From assembly GCF_011057975.1 (NCBI RefSeq), contig NZ_CP049109.1, positions 1,457,001 to 1,521,000 of the forward strand: 64,000 nucleotides of DNA, written 5' to 3'. A program made the translations under genes and the position numbers. The notes beneath the pieces were generated by a model. It ran no database searches and had not been told where the DNA came from. It was given only the letters and a program-made list of their open reading frames with translations. The stretch is from Sphingosinithalassobacter tenebrarum. GTDB lineage: Bacteria; Pseudomonadota; Alphaproteobacteria; Sphingomonadales; Sphingomonadaceae. Positions 36,031 to 45,236 of this stretch are shown here, one piece after another (the stretch's first letter is position 1; each line of letters begins with the position of its first letter).

Positions 36031-36464
36031 GCGGATGGGTGCCGGCGCTCCTGCTGATCGGAGGCGCGGTGCTGCTGATGATCGGGTTCAATGCGCGAAT
36101 GTGGCGTGCGCACAAGGCGCTGGTCCAGCAGCGTGTCGATTATGGCAGCGGCGACTTCCTCGAGGAATGCAGGGCGCTGGGCGTTTCGCCGGAAATCGCA
36201 GAGGCATTGCTGGCGGCGCTGCGCGATCACTATCCGCGCGAACTCGTGCCCCAGCCGCGCGACAGCCTGACCGCCTATCTCGGGCTTGAACCTGAGGATG
36301 TAGAGGACATCGTCGCGCGCTGCTGGTCGGTGCTGGGATGGGAGCGGCCCGACGGGCGCGATCCGCAGCAGATTCCGGTGATGGAGGAAGTCGGCGACAT
36401 CGCGCTGTGGCTGGAGGCGCAACGCCATCCGTTCACGCCGCAGGCGGACACCGACAACGCTTGA
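36027..36464 (+). CDS. Hypothetical membrane-anchored protein downstream of dxs
   Basis: The 145-residue protein has one N-terminal transmembrane helix (about 4-24) and a charged soluble part with an acidic cluster ([15 protein letters not shown]). It starts at TTG 36027, overlapping the dxs stop, so coupling to dxs is likely. No family is recognised. Confidence 0.6.
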   Translation: MSGWVPALLLIGGAVLLMIGFNARMWRAHKALVQQRVDYGSGDFLEECRALGVSPEIAEALLAALRDHYPRELVPQPRDSLTAYLGLEPEDVEDIVARCWSVLGWERPDGRDPQQIPVMEEVGDIALWLEAQRHPFTPQADTDNA

Positions 36465-36615
36465 GAAAGCGGATAGGCCGGGCGCCGCTCTAGGGGGACG
36501 TCGCCCGGCCACGCCCGCATCTCCGGCTATAGGGAGTCCTCCTGGAGCGGGCCACAAAATAGCGCTCATCCGAAGGTGACTTGCGGCGACCGGAGCAGCA
36601 GGGCAGGGAAGCGGC

Positions 36616-37353
36616 ATGGCAAAGCAGCGTGCAGACCAGATGCTCGTCGATCGCGGGCTTGCCGAGAGCCGCACGCGCGCACAGGCGCTGATCATGGCCG
36701 GGCTGGTTTTCGCCGGCGATCGCAAGATCGAAAAGGCCGGCCAGACGCTGCCCGAAGACGCCGCGCTGGAGGTGCGCGGGCGCGATCATCCCTGGGTATC
36801 GCGCGGCGGCATCAAGCTGGCGCATGCGATCGACCATTTCGCGCTCGATCCCGCCGGTGCAGTCGCGATCGATGTCGGCAGCTCGACCGGCGGGTTCACC
36901 GACGTTCTGCTGAGCAAGGGCGCCGAGCGCGTTTATGCGGTCGACAGCGGCACCAACCAGCTAGCGTGGAAGCTGCGTAAGGACGATCGCGTCGTCGTTC
37001 ACGAAAAGACCAGCGCGCGAATCCTGACCGCGCAGCATATTCCTGAACCGGTCGACTGGGTCGTATGCGATGCCAGCTTCATTTCGCTCGCCAAGGTACT
37101 CGATGTTCCGCTCGGTTTCGCGCGTCCGGGCGCACAGCTGATCGCGCTGATCAAGCCGCAGTTCGAAGCGGGGCGCGAGGAAGTGGGGAAGGGCGGCGTG
37201 ATCCGCGACGCCACGGTGCATGCGCGCGTGTGCGGTGAAGTGACCGACTGGCTCGACGGGGCCGGCTGGCAGATCGACGGTGTGGTGCAAAGTCCGATCA
37301 CCGGGCCCGAGGGCAATGTCGAATTCCTGATTGCCGCGCGCAAGCAGGGCTGA
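36616..37353 (+). CDS. tlyA: TlyA-family 16S/23S rRNA 2'-O-methyltransferase
   Basis: The 245-residue protein has an N-terminal S4 RNA-binding domain (RADQMLVDRGLAESRTRAQAL pattern) and an FtsJ-like methyltransferase (AIDVGSSTGGFTDVLLSKGA; WVVCDASFISL; LIALIKPQFEAGREEVGKGG). TlyA methylates ribosomal RNA cytidines and its loss gives capreomycin resistance in some species; older annotations call it hemolysin. It is followed about 85 nt later by the efflux operon. Confidence 0.88.
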   Translation: MAKQRADQMLVDRGLAESRTRAQALIMAGLVFAGDRKIEKAGQTLPEDAALEVRGRDHPWVSRGGIKLAHAIDHFALDPAGAVAIDVGSSTGGFTDVLLSKGAERVYAVDSGTNQLAWKLRKDDRVVVHEKTSARILTAQHIPEPVDWVVCDASFISLAKVLDVPLGFARPGAQLIALIKPQFEAGREEVGKGGVIRDATVHARVCGEVTDWLDGAGWQIDGVVQSPITGPEGNVEFLIAARKQG

Positions 37354-37438
37354 ATCGCGAAAAGCGGTTTTGCAAATGCAATCTGGTCGCAACAGGCTTG
37401 CGTTTCCTCCTTCGGGCGCATAGCGCCACGGCACAGAT

Positions 37439-38530
37439 ATGCGCACGCCGTTCCCTGCTTTCCTCGGATTTCTGTTCCTTGCCGCGTGCGGCGGCGGGGC
37501 CGATACTGGCAAGAACGGGCGCCAGGCGCCGCTGGTCGGCGCATCGGCGGTTTCCTCCATGCGGTTCGTCGATCGCATCGAAGCCGTGGGTACCGCCCGC
37601 GCCAACGAACAGGTGACGCTCGCCGCTCCGGTGACCGAGCGGATCGTGCGGCTCAATTTCGACGATGGCGATTTTATCCGCGAAGGCCAGGTGGTCGCCG
37701 TACTCGCCGCCGGGCAGGAAGGCGCGCAGCTCGCCGAAGCCGAAGCGCGCGCGCAGGAAGCGCGCCAGCAGCTCGACCGGCTCGAATCGCTCCAGGAGCG
37801 CGGTTTCGCCACCTCCAGCTCGGTGGACGCGCAACGGGCGGCCGCCTCGCAGGCGAGTGCCCAGGCAGAGGCCGCACGCGCCTCGATCGGCGATCGCGTG
37901 ATCCGCGCGCCCTTTGCCGGCTGGGTCTCGCTGCGGACCATTTCGGCGGGCGCGGTCGTATCCTCGGGAACCGAAATCGCGCAGATCAGCGATCTTTCGC
38001 GCATCAAGCTCGATTTCGCGGTTCCCGAAACGCTGCTTTCGCAGATCGAAACGGGCCAGCCGATCGAGGCGCGGGCGCAGGCCTATCCCGATCAGCCGTT
38101 CCGCGGCACGATCGCCAGTATCGATCCGGTGCTCAACCCCGAAACGCGGGCAGTCACGGTCCGTGCGATCCTGCCCAATGGCGACAATCGGCTGAAGCCG
38201 GGCATGCTGCTGACCGTCACCATCGAAAGCGCGGCGCGCACTGCGCTGGCGGTGCCCGAGCTGGCGATCATCGGCGAAGGCGAAAGCAGTTTCGTCTTCG
38301 TCGTGTCCGACGGGAAGGTTTCGCGCGTGCCGGTGGAAACCGGAGCGCGGCAGGACGGCATGGTCGAAATCCGTTCGGGGCTGACCCCGGGCCAGCGCGT
38401 CGTGACCGAAGGAGTCGTCAAGGTTGCCGACGGCATGTCGGTGCGCCTCGCGGGGCCGGCAAATGCCGAAGCGACGCCGGCTGGCAGCAGCGGCGACGCG
38501 AACGCCACGGCGGCGGCTCCAGGCGACTGA
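37439..38530 (+). CDS. RND efflux periplasmic adaptor, lipoprotein
   Basis: The 363-residue protein has a lipoprotein signal (LFLAAC, Cys17), a barrel-sandwich/lipoyl domain (VTERIVRLNFDDGDFIREGQ), an alpha-helical hairpin (about 97-140), and beta-barrel parts (AQAYPDQPFRGTIASIDP). It joins the inner-membrane pump to an outer channel. Its stop overlaps the pump start (TGATG). Confidence 0.92.
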   Translation: MRTPFPAFLGFLFLAACGGGADTGKNGRQAPLVGASAVSSMRFVDRIEAVGTARANEQVTLAAPVTERIVRLNFDDGDFIREGQVVAVLAAGQEGAQLAEAEARAQEARQQLDRLESLQERGFATSSSVDAQRAAASQASAQAEAARASIGDRVIRAPFAGWVSLRTISAGAVVSSGTEIAQISDLSRIKLDFAVPETLLSQIETGQPIEARAQAYPDQPFRGTIASIDPVLNPETRAVTVRAILPNGDNRLKPGMLLTVTIESAARTALAVPELAIIGEGESSFVFVVSDGKVSRVPVETGARQDGMVEIRSGLTPGQRVVTEGVVKVADGMSVRLAGPANAEATPAGSSGDANATAAAPGD

Positions 38531-41500
38531 TGCAGCTTTCCGACCTTTCCGTCCGCCGTCCCGTTTTCGCATCGGTGGTCGCGATCCTGCTGGTCATTTT
38601 CGGCGTCGTGGCCTTTTCCAGCCTGACGGTACGCGAATATCCCGACACCGACCCGCCGATCGTTTCGGTCGAGACCGGCTATACCGGGGCCGCCGCCAAT
38701 GTGATCGAGGCGCGGATCACGCAGCTGATCGAGGAGCGTCTTGCCGGGATCGAGGGGCTTCAGACGATCACGTCGCAATCGTCCGACGGGCGATCGGACA
38801 TCACGCTGGAATTCCGTCCCGGCCGCGACGTCGATTCGGCGGCCAATGACGTGCGCGACCGCATCGGCAGCGTGGCGGAGGACTTGCCCGAAGAGGCGCT
38901 GGCGCCGGAGGTGCGCAAGGTCGATTCGGATGCCTGGCCGATCATGTTCATCACGATCTCCCGCCCTGGCTGGACTTCGCTGCAGCTTTCCGACTGGGTC
39001 GATCGCAACCTGGTCGACCGGTTCTCGACGATCGACGGCGTCGCCCGCGTCTTTGTCGGCGGTGACGCGCGTCCCTCGATGCGCGTCTGGCTGAATCCCG
39101 AAAAGCTCGCTGCCTTTCGCCTCACCACCGACGACATCGAGACCGCGCTGCGCACGCAGAATGTCGAATTGCCCGCCGGTCGTATCGAATCGCAGCAGCA
39201 GAACGTCACGCTGCGCGTTGAGCGGCCGTTCCAGAATGCGCAGGCTTTTTCGCAACTGGTCGTCGGTCGCGGGCCGGACGGCTATCTGGTCCGGCTGGGC
39301 GACGTCGCGCGGGTCGAGGAAGGGCCGGAAAATCCCTATTCGCGCTTTCGCCTGAACGGGGCGCAGGGGGTTGGCCTCGGCATCGTTCGTCAGTCGGGGG
39401 CCAACACGCTTGCGGTCGCGCAGGCTGCGAAGCAGCGGATGGCGGAAGTGGCGCCCGAACTGCCCGAGGGGATGACGATCTCCGTCGCGTCGGACGATTC
39501 GCTGTTCATCGATCGCGCGATCGAGAAGGTTTGGCACACGCTCGCCGAAGCGGCATTGCTGGTGGTGCTGGTGATCTTCCTGTTCCTCGGTTCCTGGCGC
39601 GCGACGCTGATCCCGGCGGTGACGGTGCCGATCTGTCTGCTTGGCAGCTTCGCGGTGCTGTGGCTGGCCGGTTTTTCGATCAATCTGCTCACGCTGCTAG
39701 CACTGGTGCTGTCGATCGGGCTGGTGGTCGATGACGCGATTGTCGTGCTCGAAAATGTCTATCACCGGATCGAAAAGGGCGAATCCCCACTGGTAGCGGC
39801 GTTTCGCGGCACGCGGCAGGTCGGTTTCGCGGTCATATCGACGACGCTGGTCGTGTGCGCGGTGTTCGTCCCGGTGTGTTTCCTTGCCGGGCAGACGGGG
39901 TTGCTGTTTCGCGAACTGGCCGTGGCGATGATCGCGGCGATCGCCTTTTCCGGGTTTCTCGCGCTCAGCCTCACGCCGATGCTTTGTTCCAAGCTGCTGA
40001 AGGTGGAGGAGCGCGGCCGCTTCACCGGCTGGGTCGACGGTCGCGTGCGCGGGCTCGAGCGCGGCTATGGTCGCCTGCTCGACGGCGCGCTTCGCCGGCC
40101 GCTGATCCCGGTGCTCGGCACGCTCGTCTATCTGGGGGTCGCCGGATTCGCCTTTTCGACGCTCGAATCGGAACTGGCCCCCGCCGAAGACCAGGGCGCG
40201 TTGTCGGTCAGCGTCTCGGCGCCCGAAGGCACCGGGTTCGACCAGATGGACGCCTATATGACCGAGGCGCAGGCGAAGCTGCTGCCGCTGCTCGAACAGG
40301 GGGCGGTGCGATCGGTCATCACGCGCACGCCCGGCGGGTTCGGCGCGCGGGACGATTTCAACAGCGGCCGTTTCATCGTTCACCTCAAGACCTGGGAAGA
40401 GCGCGAGCAGTCCACTCAGGATGTCGCCGACCAGGTCAATCGGATCATGGCGACACTGCCGGCGGTGCGCGGCAATGCGCAGGTGCGATCGGCGCTCGGC
40501 CGGGGGCGGGGGCAGCCGATCAACTTCGTCATCGCGGGCAACAGTTATGAGGATCTGGCGCGTGCGCGCGATCGCATCCTGGCCGCGGCGGCGGACAATC
40601 CCGGGATCATCAACCTCGATTCGGACTACAAGGAAACCAAGCCGCAGCTGCGTATCGACGTGGACACGACACGGGCAGGCGACCTGGGCGTTTCGGTGCA
40701 GGCGGTCAGCCAGGCGCTCCAGACGCTGCTCGGGTCGCGGCGCGTGTCGACCTATGTCGATCGCGGCGAGGAATATCGCGTGATCGTGCAGGCCGAGGCG
40801 GACAGCCGATCGTCGGTCTCCGATCTTGCCAACATCTATGTGCGTGCGCGCGACGGCGGTCTGGTGCCGCTGTCCAATCTGGTCACGACGCGCGAAGTTG
40901 CCGGGCCGCGCGATCTGGGCCGGTTCAACAAGCTGCGCGCGATCACGCTGTCGGGCGGACTGGCTCCGGGATATTCGCTCGGCGACGCGCTGGCCTTTCT
41001 GGAAGCGGAAGCGCGCGCCGCCCCCGAAATCACCGCAGTCGGCTATCGCGGCGAAAGCCAGGCGTTCAAGGAGACGGGCAGTTCGATCCTGATCGTCTTC
41101 GGCCTGACCATCGTGATCGTCTATCTGGTGCTTGCCGCGCAGTTCGAAAGCTTCATCCATCCCGCCGTGATCGTGACGACGGTGCCGCTCGCGGTCGGCG
41201 GCGGCCTGATCGGCCTTGCGGTGTTCGGCCAGTCGCTCAATCTCTACAGCCAGATCGGCATCGTCATGCTGGTGGGGCTGGCCGCGAAGAACGGCGTGCT
41301 GATCGTCGAGTTCGCCAATCAGCTGCGCGACGAGGGGCTGGATGTCGCCGACGCGATCCGCGACGCGGCCCGGCGGCGTCTGCGCGCCATCCTGATGACA
41401 TCGATCGCGACGGTTGCAGGGGCGGTGCCGCTGGTCGCCGCCGGAGGCGCCGGCAGCGCCGCGCGGGCCGCTATCGGCGTGGTGATCATCTGCGGCGTTT

Positions 41501-41643
41501 CGCTTGCCACGATCATCACTCTTTTCCTAATCCCCATTCTCTATAGTAAGCTAGCCCAGCGCACGCGCTCACCCGAGGCCGTCGGCCGAGAGTTGGACGC
41601 CGCGCTGGAAAACGAAGGTCGCGCGGAAGGATCGCAGGGGTAA
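38530..41643 (+). CDS. RND-family multidrug efflux pump, inner-membrane subunit
   Basis: The 1037-residue pump has the usual 12 transmembrane helices around two large periplasmic loops. It begins MQLSDLSVRRPVFASVV, typical of AcrB/MexF-type members, and carries the GLVVDDAIVVLENVYHRIEKG segment in TM4 with the proton-relay Asp pair. ATG 38530 is chosen from the overlap with the adaptor; the longer frame is false. No TolC-type outer channel lies nearby. The stop overlaps tspO (TAATG). Confidence 0.93.
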   Translation: MQLSDLSVRRPVFASVVAILLVIFGVVAFSSLTVREYPDTDPPIVSVETGYTGAAANVIEARITQLIEERLAGIEGLQTITSQSSDGRSDITLEFRPGRDVDSAANDVRDRIGSVAEDLPEEALAPEVRKVDSDAWPIMFITISRPGWTSLQLSDWVDRNLVDRFSTIDGVARVFVGGDARPSMRVWLNPEKLAAFRLTTDDIETALRTQNVELPAGRIESQQQNVTLRVERPFQNAQAFSQLVVGRGPDGYLVRLGDVARVEEGPENPYSRFRLNGAQGVGLGIVRQSGANTLAVAQAAKQRMAEVAPELPEGMTISVASDDSLFIDRAIEKVWHTLAEAALLVVLVIFLFLGSWRATLIPAVTVPICLLGSFAVLWLAGFSINLLTLLALVLSIGLVVDDAIVVLENVYHRIEKGESPLVAAFRGTRQVGFAVISTTLVVCAVFVPVCFLAGQTGLLFRELAVAMIAAIAFSGFLALSLTPMLCSKLLKVEERGRFTGWVDGRVRGLERGYGRLLDGALRRPLIPVLGTLVYLGVAGFAFSTLESELAPAEDQGALSVSVSAPEGTGFDQMDAYMTEAQAKLLPLLEQGAVRSVITRTPGGFGARDDFNSGRFIVHLKTWEEREQSTQDVADQVNRIMATLPAVRGNAQVRSALGRGRGQPINFVIAGNSYEDLARARDRILAAAADNPGIINLDSDYKETKPQLRIDVDTTRAGDLGVSVQAVSQALQTLLGSRRVSTYVDRGEEYRVIVQAEADSRSSVSDLANIYVRARDGGLVPLSNLVTTREVAGPRDLGRFNKLRAITLSGGLAPGYSLGDALAFLEAEARAAPEITAVGYRGESQAFKETGSSILIVFGLTIVIVYLVLAAQFESFIHPAVIVTTVPLAVGGGLIGLAVFGQSLNLYSQIGIVMLVGLAAKNGVLIVEFANQLRDEGLDVADAIRDAARRRLRAILMTSIATVAGAVPLVAAGGAGSAARAAIGVVIICGVSLATIITLFLIPILYSKLAQRTRSPEAVGRELDAALENEGRAEGSQG

Positions 41644-42194
41644 TGGAAATCGCATCCAAGGGGCAGTTGCGTCTCGCCTATCTACGCTGGGCGGTCGTTA
41701 CCGTACCCTTTATTCTTCTGCTGGGATTCACGTCGGCGCGGCTGGTGCCGTCGGGATCGGACAATCTCTGGTACAGCCAGCTTGCCAAGCCGGCGATCCT
41801 GCCCGACGAATGGGTTTTCCCCGCCGCCTGGACGATCATCTACATCCTGCTGGGGCTGGCGCTGGCGATGATCATCAACGCGCGCGGATCGAAGCTGCGC
41901 GGGCCGGCACTGGTCGTTTTCGCGGTGCAGATGGGCGTAAACCTGCTGTGGACGCCGCTGTTTTTCGGCATGCATCAGATATTCTGGGCACTGGTGGTTA
42001 TCGGCGTGCTGATCGCGCTGGTGCTGATCACCACCATCCTGTTCGGGCGGATTCGCGTGGGCGCGGCGTTGCTGCTGCTGCCCTATCTGGCGTGGCTCTG
42101 CTTTGCGGGAATGCTGCTCTACCAGGTCGATCAGCTCAATCCGAATGCGGAAAGCCTTGTACCGTCGCCGTCGAGCGACCAGATTCAGCTGTAA
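41643..42194 (+). CDS. TspO/MBR-family membrane protein
   Basis: The 183-residue protein has about five hydrophobic helices and TspO hallmarks: WYSQLAKPAILPDEWVFPAAW near helix 2 and NLLWTPLFFG further on. TspO binds porphyrins and cholesterol-like ligands and regulates stress responses in alphaproteobacteria. The start overlaps the stop of the efflux pump, which is unusual and may couple its expression to efflux. Confidence 0.9.
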   Translation: MEIASKGQLRLAYLRWAVVTVPFILLLGFTSARLVPSGSDNLWYSQLAKPAILPDEWVFPAAWTIIYILLGLALAMIINARGSKLRGPALVVFAVQMGVNLLWTPLFFGMHQIFWALVVIGVLIALVLITTILFGRIRVGAALLLLPYLAWLCFAGMLLYQVDQLNPNAESLVPSPSSDQIQL

Positions 42195-42205
42195 ATCTGG
42201 AGGAC

Positions 42206-42508
42206 ATGATGCAGAGCGACAATCGGGTTTTCGACGACTTCGTCAAATTCATGAACGGTGCCGCCGGGACAATGGCGGGCATGGTACGCGAAGGCGAGGC
42301 TTCGGCGCGCGAACGCGCCCGCGAATGGATCGGCGGGCTCGATTTCGTCAGCCGCGAGGAATTCGACGCGGTCAAGGAAATGGCCGCTGCAGCGCGCGAC
42401 GAGGCTGATGCGCTCAAGGAGCGTCTTGCGGCGCTGGAGGCCAAGCTGGAAGCGGCGCCCGCGGCCAAGCCGGCCAGCCGGGCAAAGAAGGCTGTCGACA
42501 AGGACTGA
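42206..42508 (+). CDS. ubiK: UbiK-family accessory factor (BMFP)
   Basis: The 100-residue helical protein has a coiled-coil C-terminal half (EEFDAVKEMAAAARDEADAL; LEAKLEAA), the membrane fusogenic/UbiK (DUF526) pattern, with a Lys-rich end. UbiK aids ubiquinone biosynthesis complexes. ATG 42206 is followed at once by a second ATG (42209); AGGAGG stands just upstream. Confidence 0.82.
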   Translation: MMQSDNRVFDDFVKFMNGAAGTMAGMVREGEASARERAREWIGGLDFVSREEFDAVKEMAAAARDEADALKERLAALEAKLEAAPAAKPASRAKKAVDKD

Positions 42509-42612
42509 ACGTCTTTTCCACAGCTTTTCTACAATATCATCAACACTGCGCTTGTACCGCATCGCGCCGCCGTGCAGTTTTGACCTGCATCGCGGCCGCG
42601 CGGAGGAATTTT

Positions 42613-43113
42613 ATGCTGGAAGAAGCCGATTTCGACCGCGATGATGCGGCACCGATCGACATGCTGGAGAGCTATTTCTCCGCGCATGGCTGGAATCACC
42701 AGCGCGACGAGGATGAAATCGTCGCCAAGGTGAAGGGAAGCTGGGCGCCCTACGAACTTCGCGCGATCTGGCGCGAGGATGACGGCGTCCTGCAATTTCT
42801 GGCGTTTCCCGACATTCGCGTTCCCGATGATCGGCGCCCCGCGTTGTACGAAGCGATCGGGCTGGTCAACGAACAGCTCTGGATCGGCCATTTCGAGCTG
42901 TGGTCGCAGAGCGGCATCCTGCTGTTCCGCCACGCGGCGATGGTCGATGGTGATGAAGCGACGCTTTCGCTTGCCCAGGCGGAACTCCTGGTCGAGAGCG
43001 CCATTGATGAGTGCGAGCGCTTCTATCCTGTGTTTCAGTTCGTCTTGTGGGGCGGCAAAACGCCGGCGGAAGCGATCGCCGCGGCATTGATCGAAACACA
43101 AGGCGAGGCATGA
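42613..43113 (+). CDS. YbjN-domain protein
   Basis: The 166-residue protein from ATG 42613 (after AGGAATTTT) has the YbjN/type III secretion chaperone-like fold pattern: IDMLESYFSAHGWNHQRDED, then long beta strands (YELRAIWREDDGVLQF) and a C-terminal helix. Function is unknown. The frame is open from 42580, but the ribosome site favours 42613. It overlaps proC by ATGA. Confidence 0.72.
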   Translation: MLEEADFDRDDAAPIDMLESYFSAHGWNHQRDEDEIVAKVKGSWAPYELRAIWREDDGVLQFLAFPDIRVPDDRRPALYEAIGLVNEQLWIGHFELWSQSGILLFRHAAMVDGDEATLSLAQAELLVESAIDECERFYPVFQFVLWGGKTPAEAIAAALIETQGEA

Positions 43114-43943
43114 CCGAGACAGCAAAGCAAAACGCCACCACCGAATTCAAATCCATCTGGCTGATCGGGTGCGGCAACATGGCCGGCGCGATCCTGCGCA
43201 GCTGGGTCGAGGCAGGGATCGATCCGTCGATCTTCACCGTGATCGATCCGGGCGAGCCGAAACTGCCCAAGGGCATCACGCATGTCAGCGAGCCGCCCGA
43301 AGGCTGGCCCGACGCGGCGATGCTGGGGGTCAAGCCGCAGCTGCTCGACAAGGTGGCGCCGCTCTATTCGGACGTTGATCGCGGCGGCAAGCTGCCGCTG
43401 CTTATTTCGATCCTCGCCGGGGTCGAGGAATCGGCACTGGCACGCCGGTTCGATGCCGATGCCATCGTCCGGCTGATGCCCAATCTGCCGGTCGCGATCG
43501 GCAAGGGCGTGGCGGGCCTGTACAGCAGCGACGCCGAACCCGCCCTGCGCGACAAGGTGTCGGCGCTGATGGCGCCGCTGGGTCTGGTCGAATGGATCGA
43601 CAGCGAACAGCTGTTCGACGTCGTCACTGCGCTTGCGGGCAGCGGTCCGGGCTTCGTTTATCGCGTGATCGACGCGCTGGCGGCCGGCGCCGCCGATCTG
43701 GGCCTGCCCAAGGATCAGGCGCTGCGTATGGCCACCGCGACCGTCGAAGGATCGGCGACGCTCGCCGCCAATGCCGACGAAACGCCCGGCGAACTGGCGG
43801 ACAAGGTCGCCAGCCCCGGCGGATCGACGCGCGAGGGCCTCAATGTCCTCGACGCCGACGATGCGGTTTTCAAGCTGATGCACGCAACGCTCGCCGCGGC
43901 GACGAAGCGCAATCAGGAACTGGCCGCCGCCGCTCGCGACTGA
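43110..43943 (+). CDS. proC: Pyrroline-5-carboxylate reductase
   Basis: The 277-residue enzyme makes proline from pyrroline-5-carboxylate with NAD(P)H. A Rossmann fold (IWLIGCGNMAGAILRSWVE) at the N-terminus and the C-terminal signature (DKVASPGGSTREGLNVLDAD) with the conserved PGGST are visible, along with the ALAGSGPGFVYRVIDALAAG helix. It is the last gene of the coupled 37439-43943 chain. Confidence 0.95.
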   Translation: MTETAKQNATTEFKSIWLIGCGNMAGAILRSWVEAGIDPSIFTVIDPGEPKLPKGITHVSEPPEGWPDAAMLGVKPQLLDKVAPLYSDVDRGGKLPLLISILAGVEESALARRFDADAIVRLMPNLPVAIGKGVAGLYSSDAEPALRDKVSALMAPLGLVEWIDSEQLFDVVTALAGSGPGFVYRVIDALAAGAADLGLPKDQALRMATATVEGSATLAANADETPGELADKVASPGGSTREGLNVLDADDAVFKLMHATLAAATKRNQELAAAARD

Positions 43944-43986
43944 CCGACGGGAAGCCGTAGCGTCCTCCTCCGTTTTCCCTGCGGAA

Positions 43987-44004
43987 CGACAGCGCGCGCT
44001 GTCG
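43987..44004. promoter_or_regulatory. 18-bp perfect palindrome before the hemerythrin-like gene
   Basis: CGACAGCGC followed by its own complement GCGCTGTCG, about 37 bp upstream of the hemerythrin-like start. There is no T-run, so an operator is as likely as a termination hairpin for proC. Confidence 0.35.
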
Positions 44005-44040
44005 GTTGATACCGCAAGAGAAACAGGAGGATGGATAGCC

Positions 44041-44640
44041 ATGCCGACGATGGAACGCGACAGCAAAGGACGCTTCAAGGGCAAGGCCGAAGGTGCCGGG
44101 CGCCATATCGGCCTGATCAGCGCGGCCGCCGCCGGCGGCGCGGCGATCGGCCTGATGGCGATGGTCGGGCGCAAGGCCGCCGTGCAGGCGCCCTCGGCCC
44201 TTTCGGGCGATTGGGTGAAGGCGCTGGAAAACGAGCATAAGGCGGTTTTCAAGCTGTTCGACCTGATCGAGAATACCGACGAGCGCGCCACGACGCGCCG
44301 CAGCCTGCATCTCGCGCAGCTCAAGCATGCGCTTGCCAAGCATGATGTCGAGGAAGGCAATGTCATCTATCCCGCGCTGCGCGAAGCGGGGATGACCGAA
44401 GAGGCCGATCAGCTCACCCGCGAGCACGGCTATATCAAGCAGTATCTCTATGAGCTCGAGACGATGCCCTATGCTTCGCCCGAATGGATCGCGAAGCTGC
44501 GCAAGTTCCGCACCGATCTGGAAAAGCACGTCGCGGAGGAGGAAAACACGCTCTTCCCGAAGCTTTACGAGCAGCTGTCGGAAGAGAAGAACAGGAAGCT
44601 GGGCGTCACGATGAACAAGGAAGGCTTCAAGGTGGCCTGA
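44041..44640 (+). CDS. Hemerythrin/HHE-domain protein
   Basis: The 199-residue protein has a short hydrophobic segment near residues 24-44 (LISAAAAGGAAIGLMAM) and a HHE four-helix domain: ENEHKAVFKLFDLIE, KHALAKHDVEEGNVIYPAL, TREHGYIKQYLYELE and EKHVAEEENTLFPKL provide the His/Glu metal ligands. Such proteins bind non-haem diiron and respond to oxygen or nitrosative stress. It is convergent with a MarR regulator 5 bp away. Confidence 0.86.
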   Translation: MPTMERDSKGRFKGKAEGAGRHIGLISAAAAGGAAIGLMAMVGRKAAVQAPSALSGDWVKALENEHKAVFKLFDLIENTDERATTRRSLHLAQLKHALAKHDVEEGNVIYPALREAGMTEEADQLTREHGYIKQYLYELETMPYASPEWIAKLRKFRTDLEKHVAEEENTLFPKLYEQLSEEKNRKLGVTMNKEGFKVA

Positions 44641-44645
44641 GCGCG

Positions 44646-45143
44646 CTACCCCCGGTCGCGTTCCCATAATTTCTGGATGCGGGTGCGTTCCTCGGCCGGG
44701 ATAAGTTCCTCGAGCACGGCCCAGAAACCGCTGACCGCATCATGGCCCGCTTCGGAATAGGCGATCGAGAGCTTGCGGCGCAGCGCATCGAACAACTGCG
44801 CTTCCAACGCGGCGCCACTCACCGTCAGGCGCAGCATCCGGCGGCGGCGATCGTTCGGATCGGTGGTAGTCTCCACGAGTTTGCGCTCCGTAAGCTCGCC
44901 AAGCACCCGGCCGAGCGACTGTTTGGTGATCGCCAGCAGCGCCAGCAATTCGCTGACCGAGAGGCCCGGCTTGCGCGCGATGAAATAGAGCGCGCGGTGG
45001 TGCGCCCGGCCGAGCCCCTGCGCGGCGAGCTGTTCGTCGATCGATCGCGTAAGGTGGCTGTAGCCGAAATAGAGCAGCTCCACGCCGCGCCGGATCTCGG
45101 GTTCGCGCAGGAAAAGCGGGGAGGCGGGAATTGGGGCAGCCAT
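44646..45143 (-). CDS. MarR-family transcriptional regulator
   Basis: The 165-residue protein has the MarR winged helix: ALYFIARKPGLSVSELLALLAI, SLGRVLGELTERKLVET and the wing DPNDRRRRMLRLT. It would be a dimeric repressor responding to small aromatic or phenolic ligands. ATG 45143 gives a typical length; the frame is open to 45164. It is divergent from the aminotransferase gene. Confidence 0.87.
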   Translation of the reverse strand: MAAPIPASPLFLREPEIRRGVELLYFGYSHLTRSIDEQLAAQGLGRAHHRALYFIARKPGLSVSELLALLAITKQSLGRVLGELTERKLVETTTDPNDRRRRMLRLTVSGAALEAQLFDALRRKLSIAYSEAGHDAVSGFWAVLEELIPAEERTRIQKLWERDRG

Positions 45144-45236
45144 GTTGACCGATCCTGCCACCACGCCTAGTTTCGCGCAACCTTCGAAGCGCGCGATTCC
45201 GCGTGGCTTTCACCCCTGTTTCGCGGAGCCGTCACC

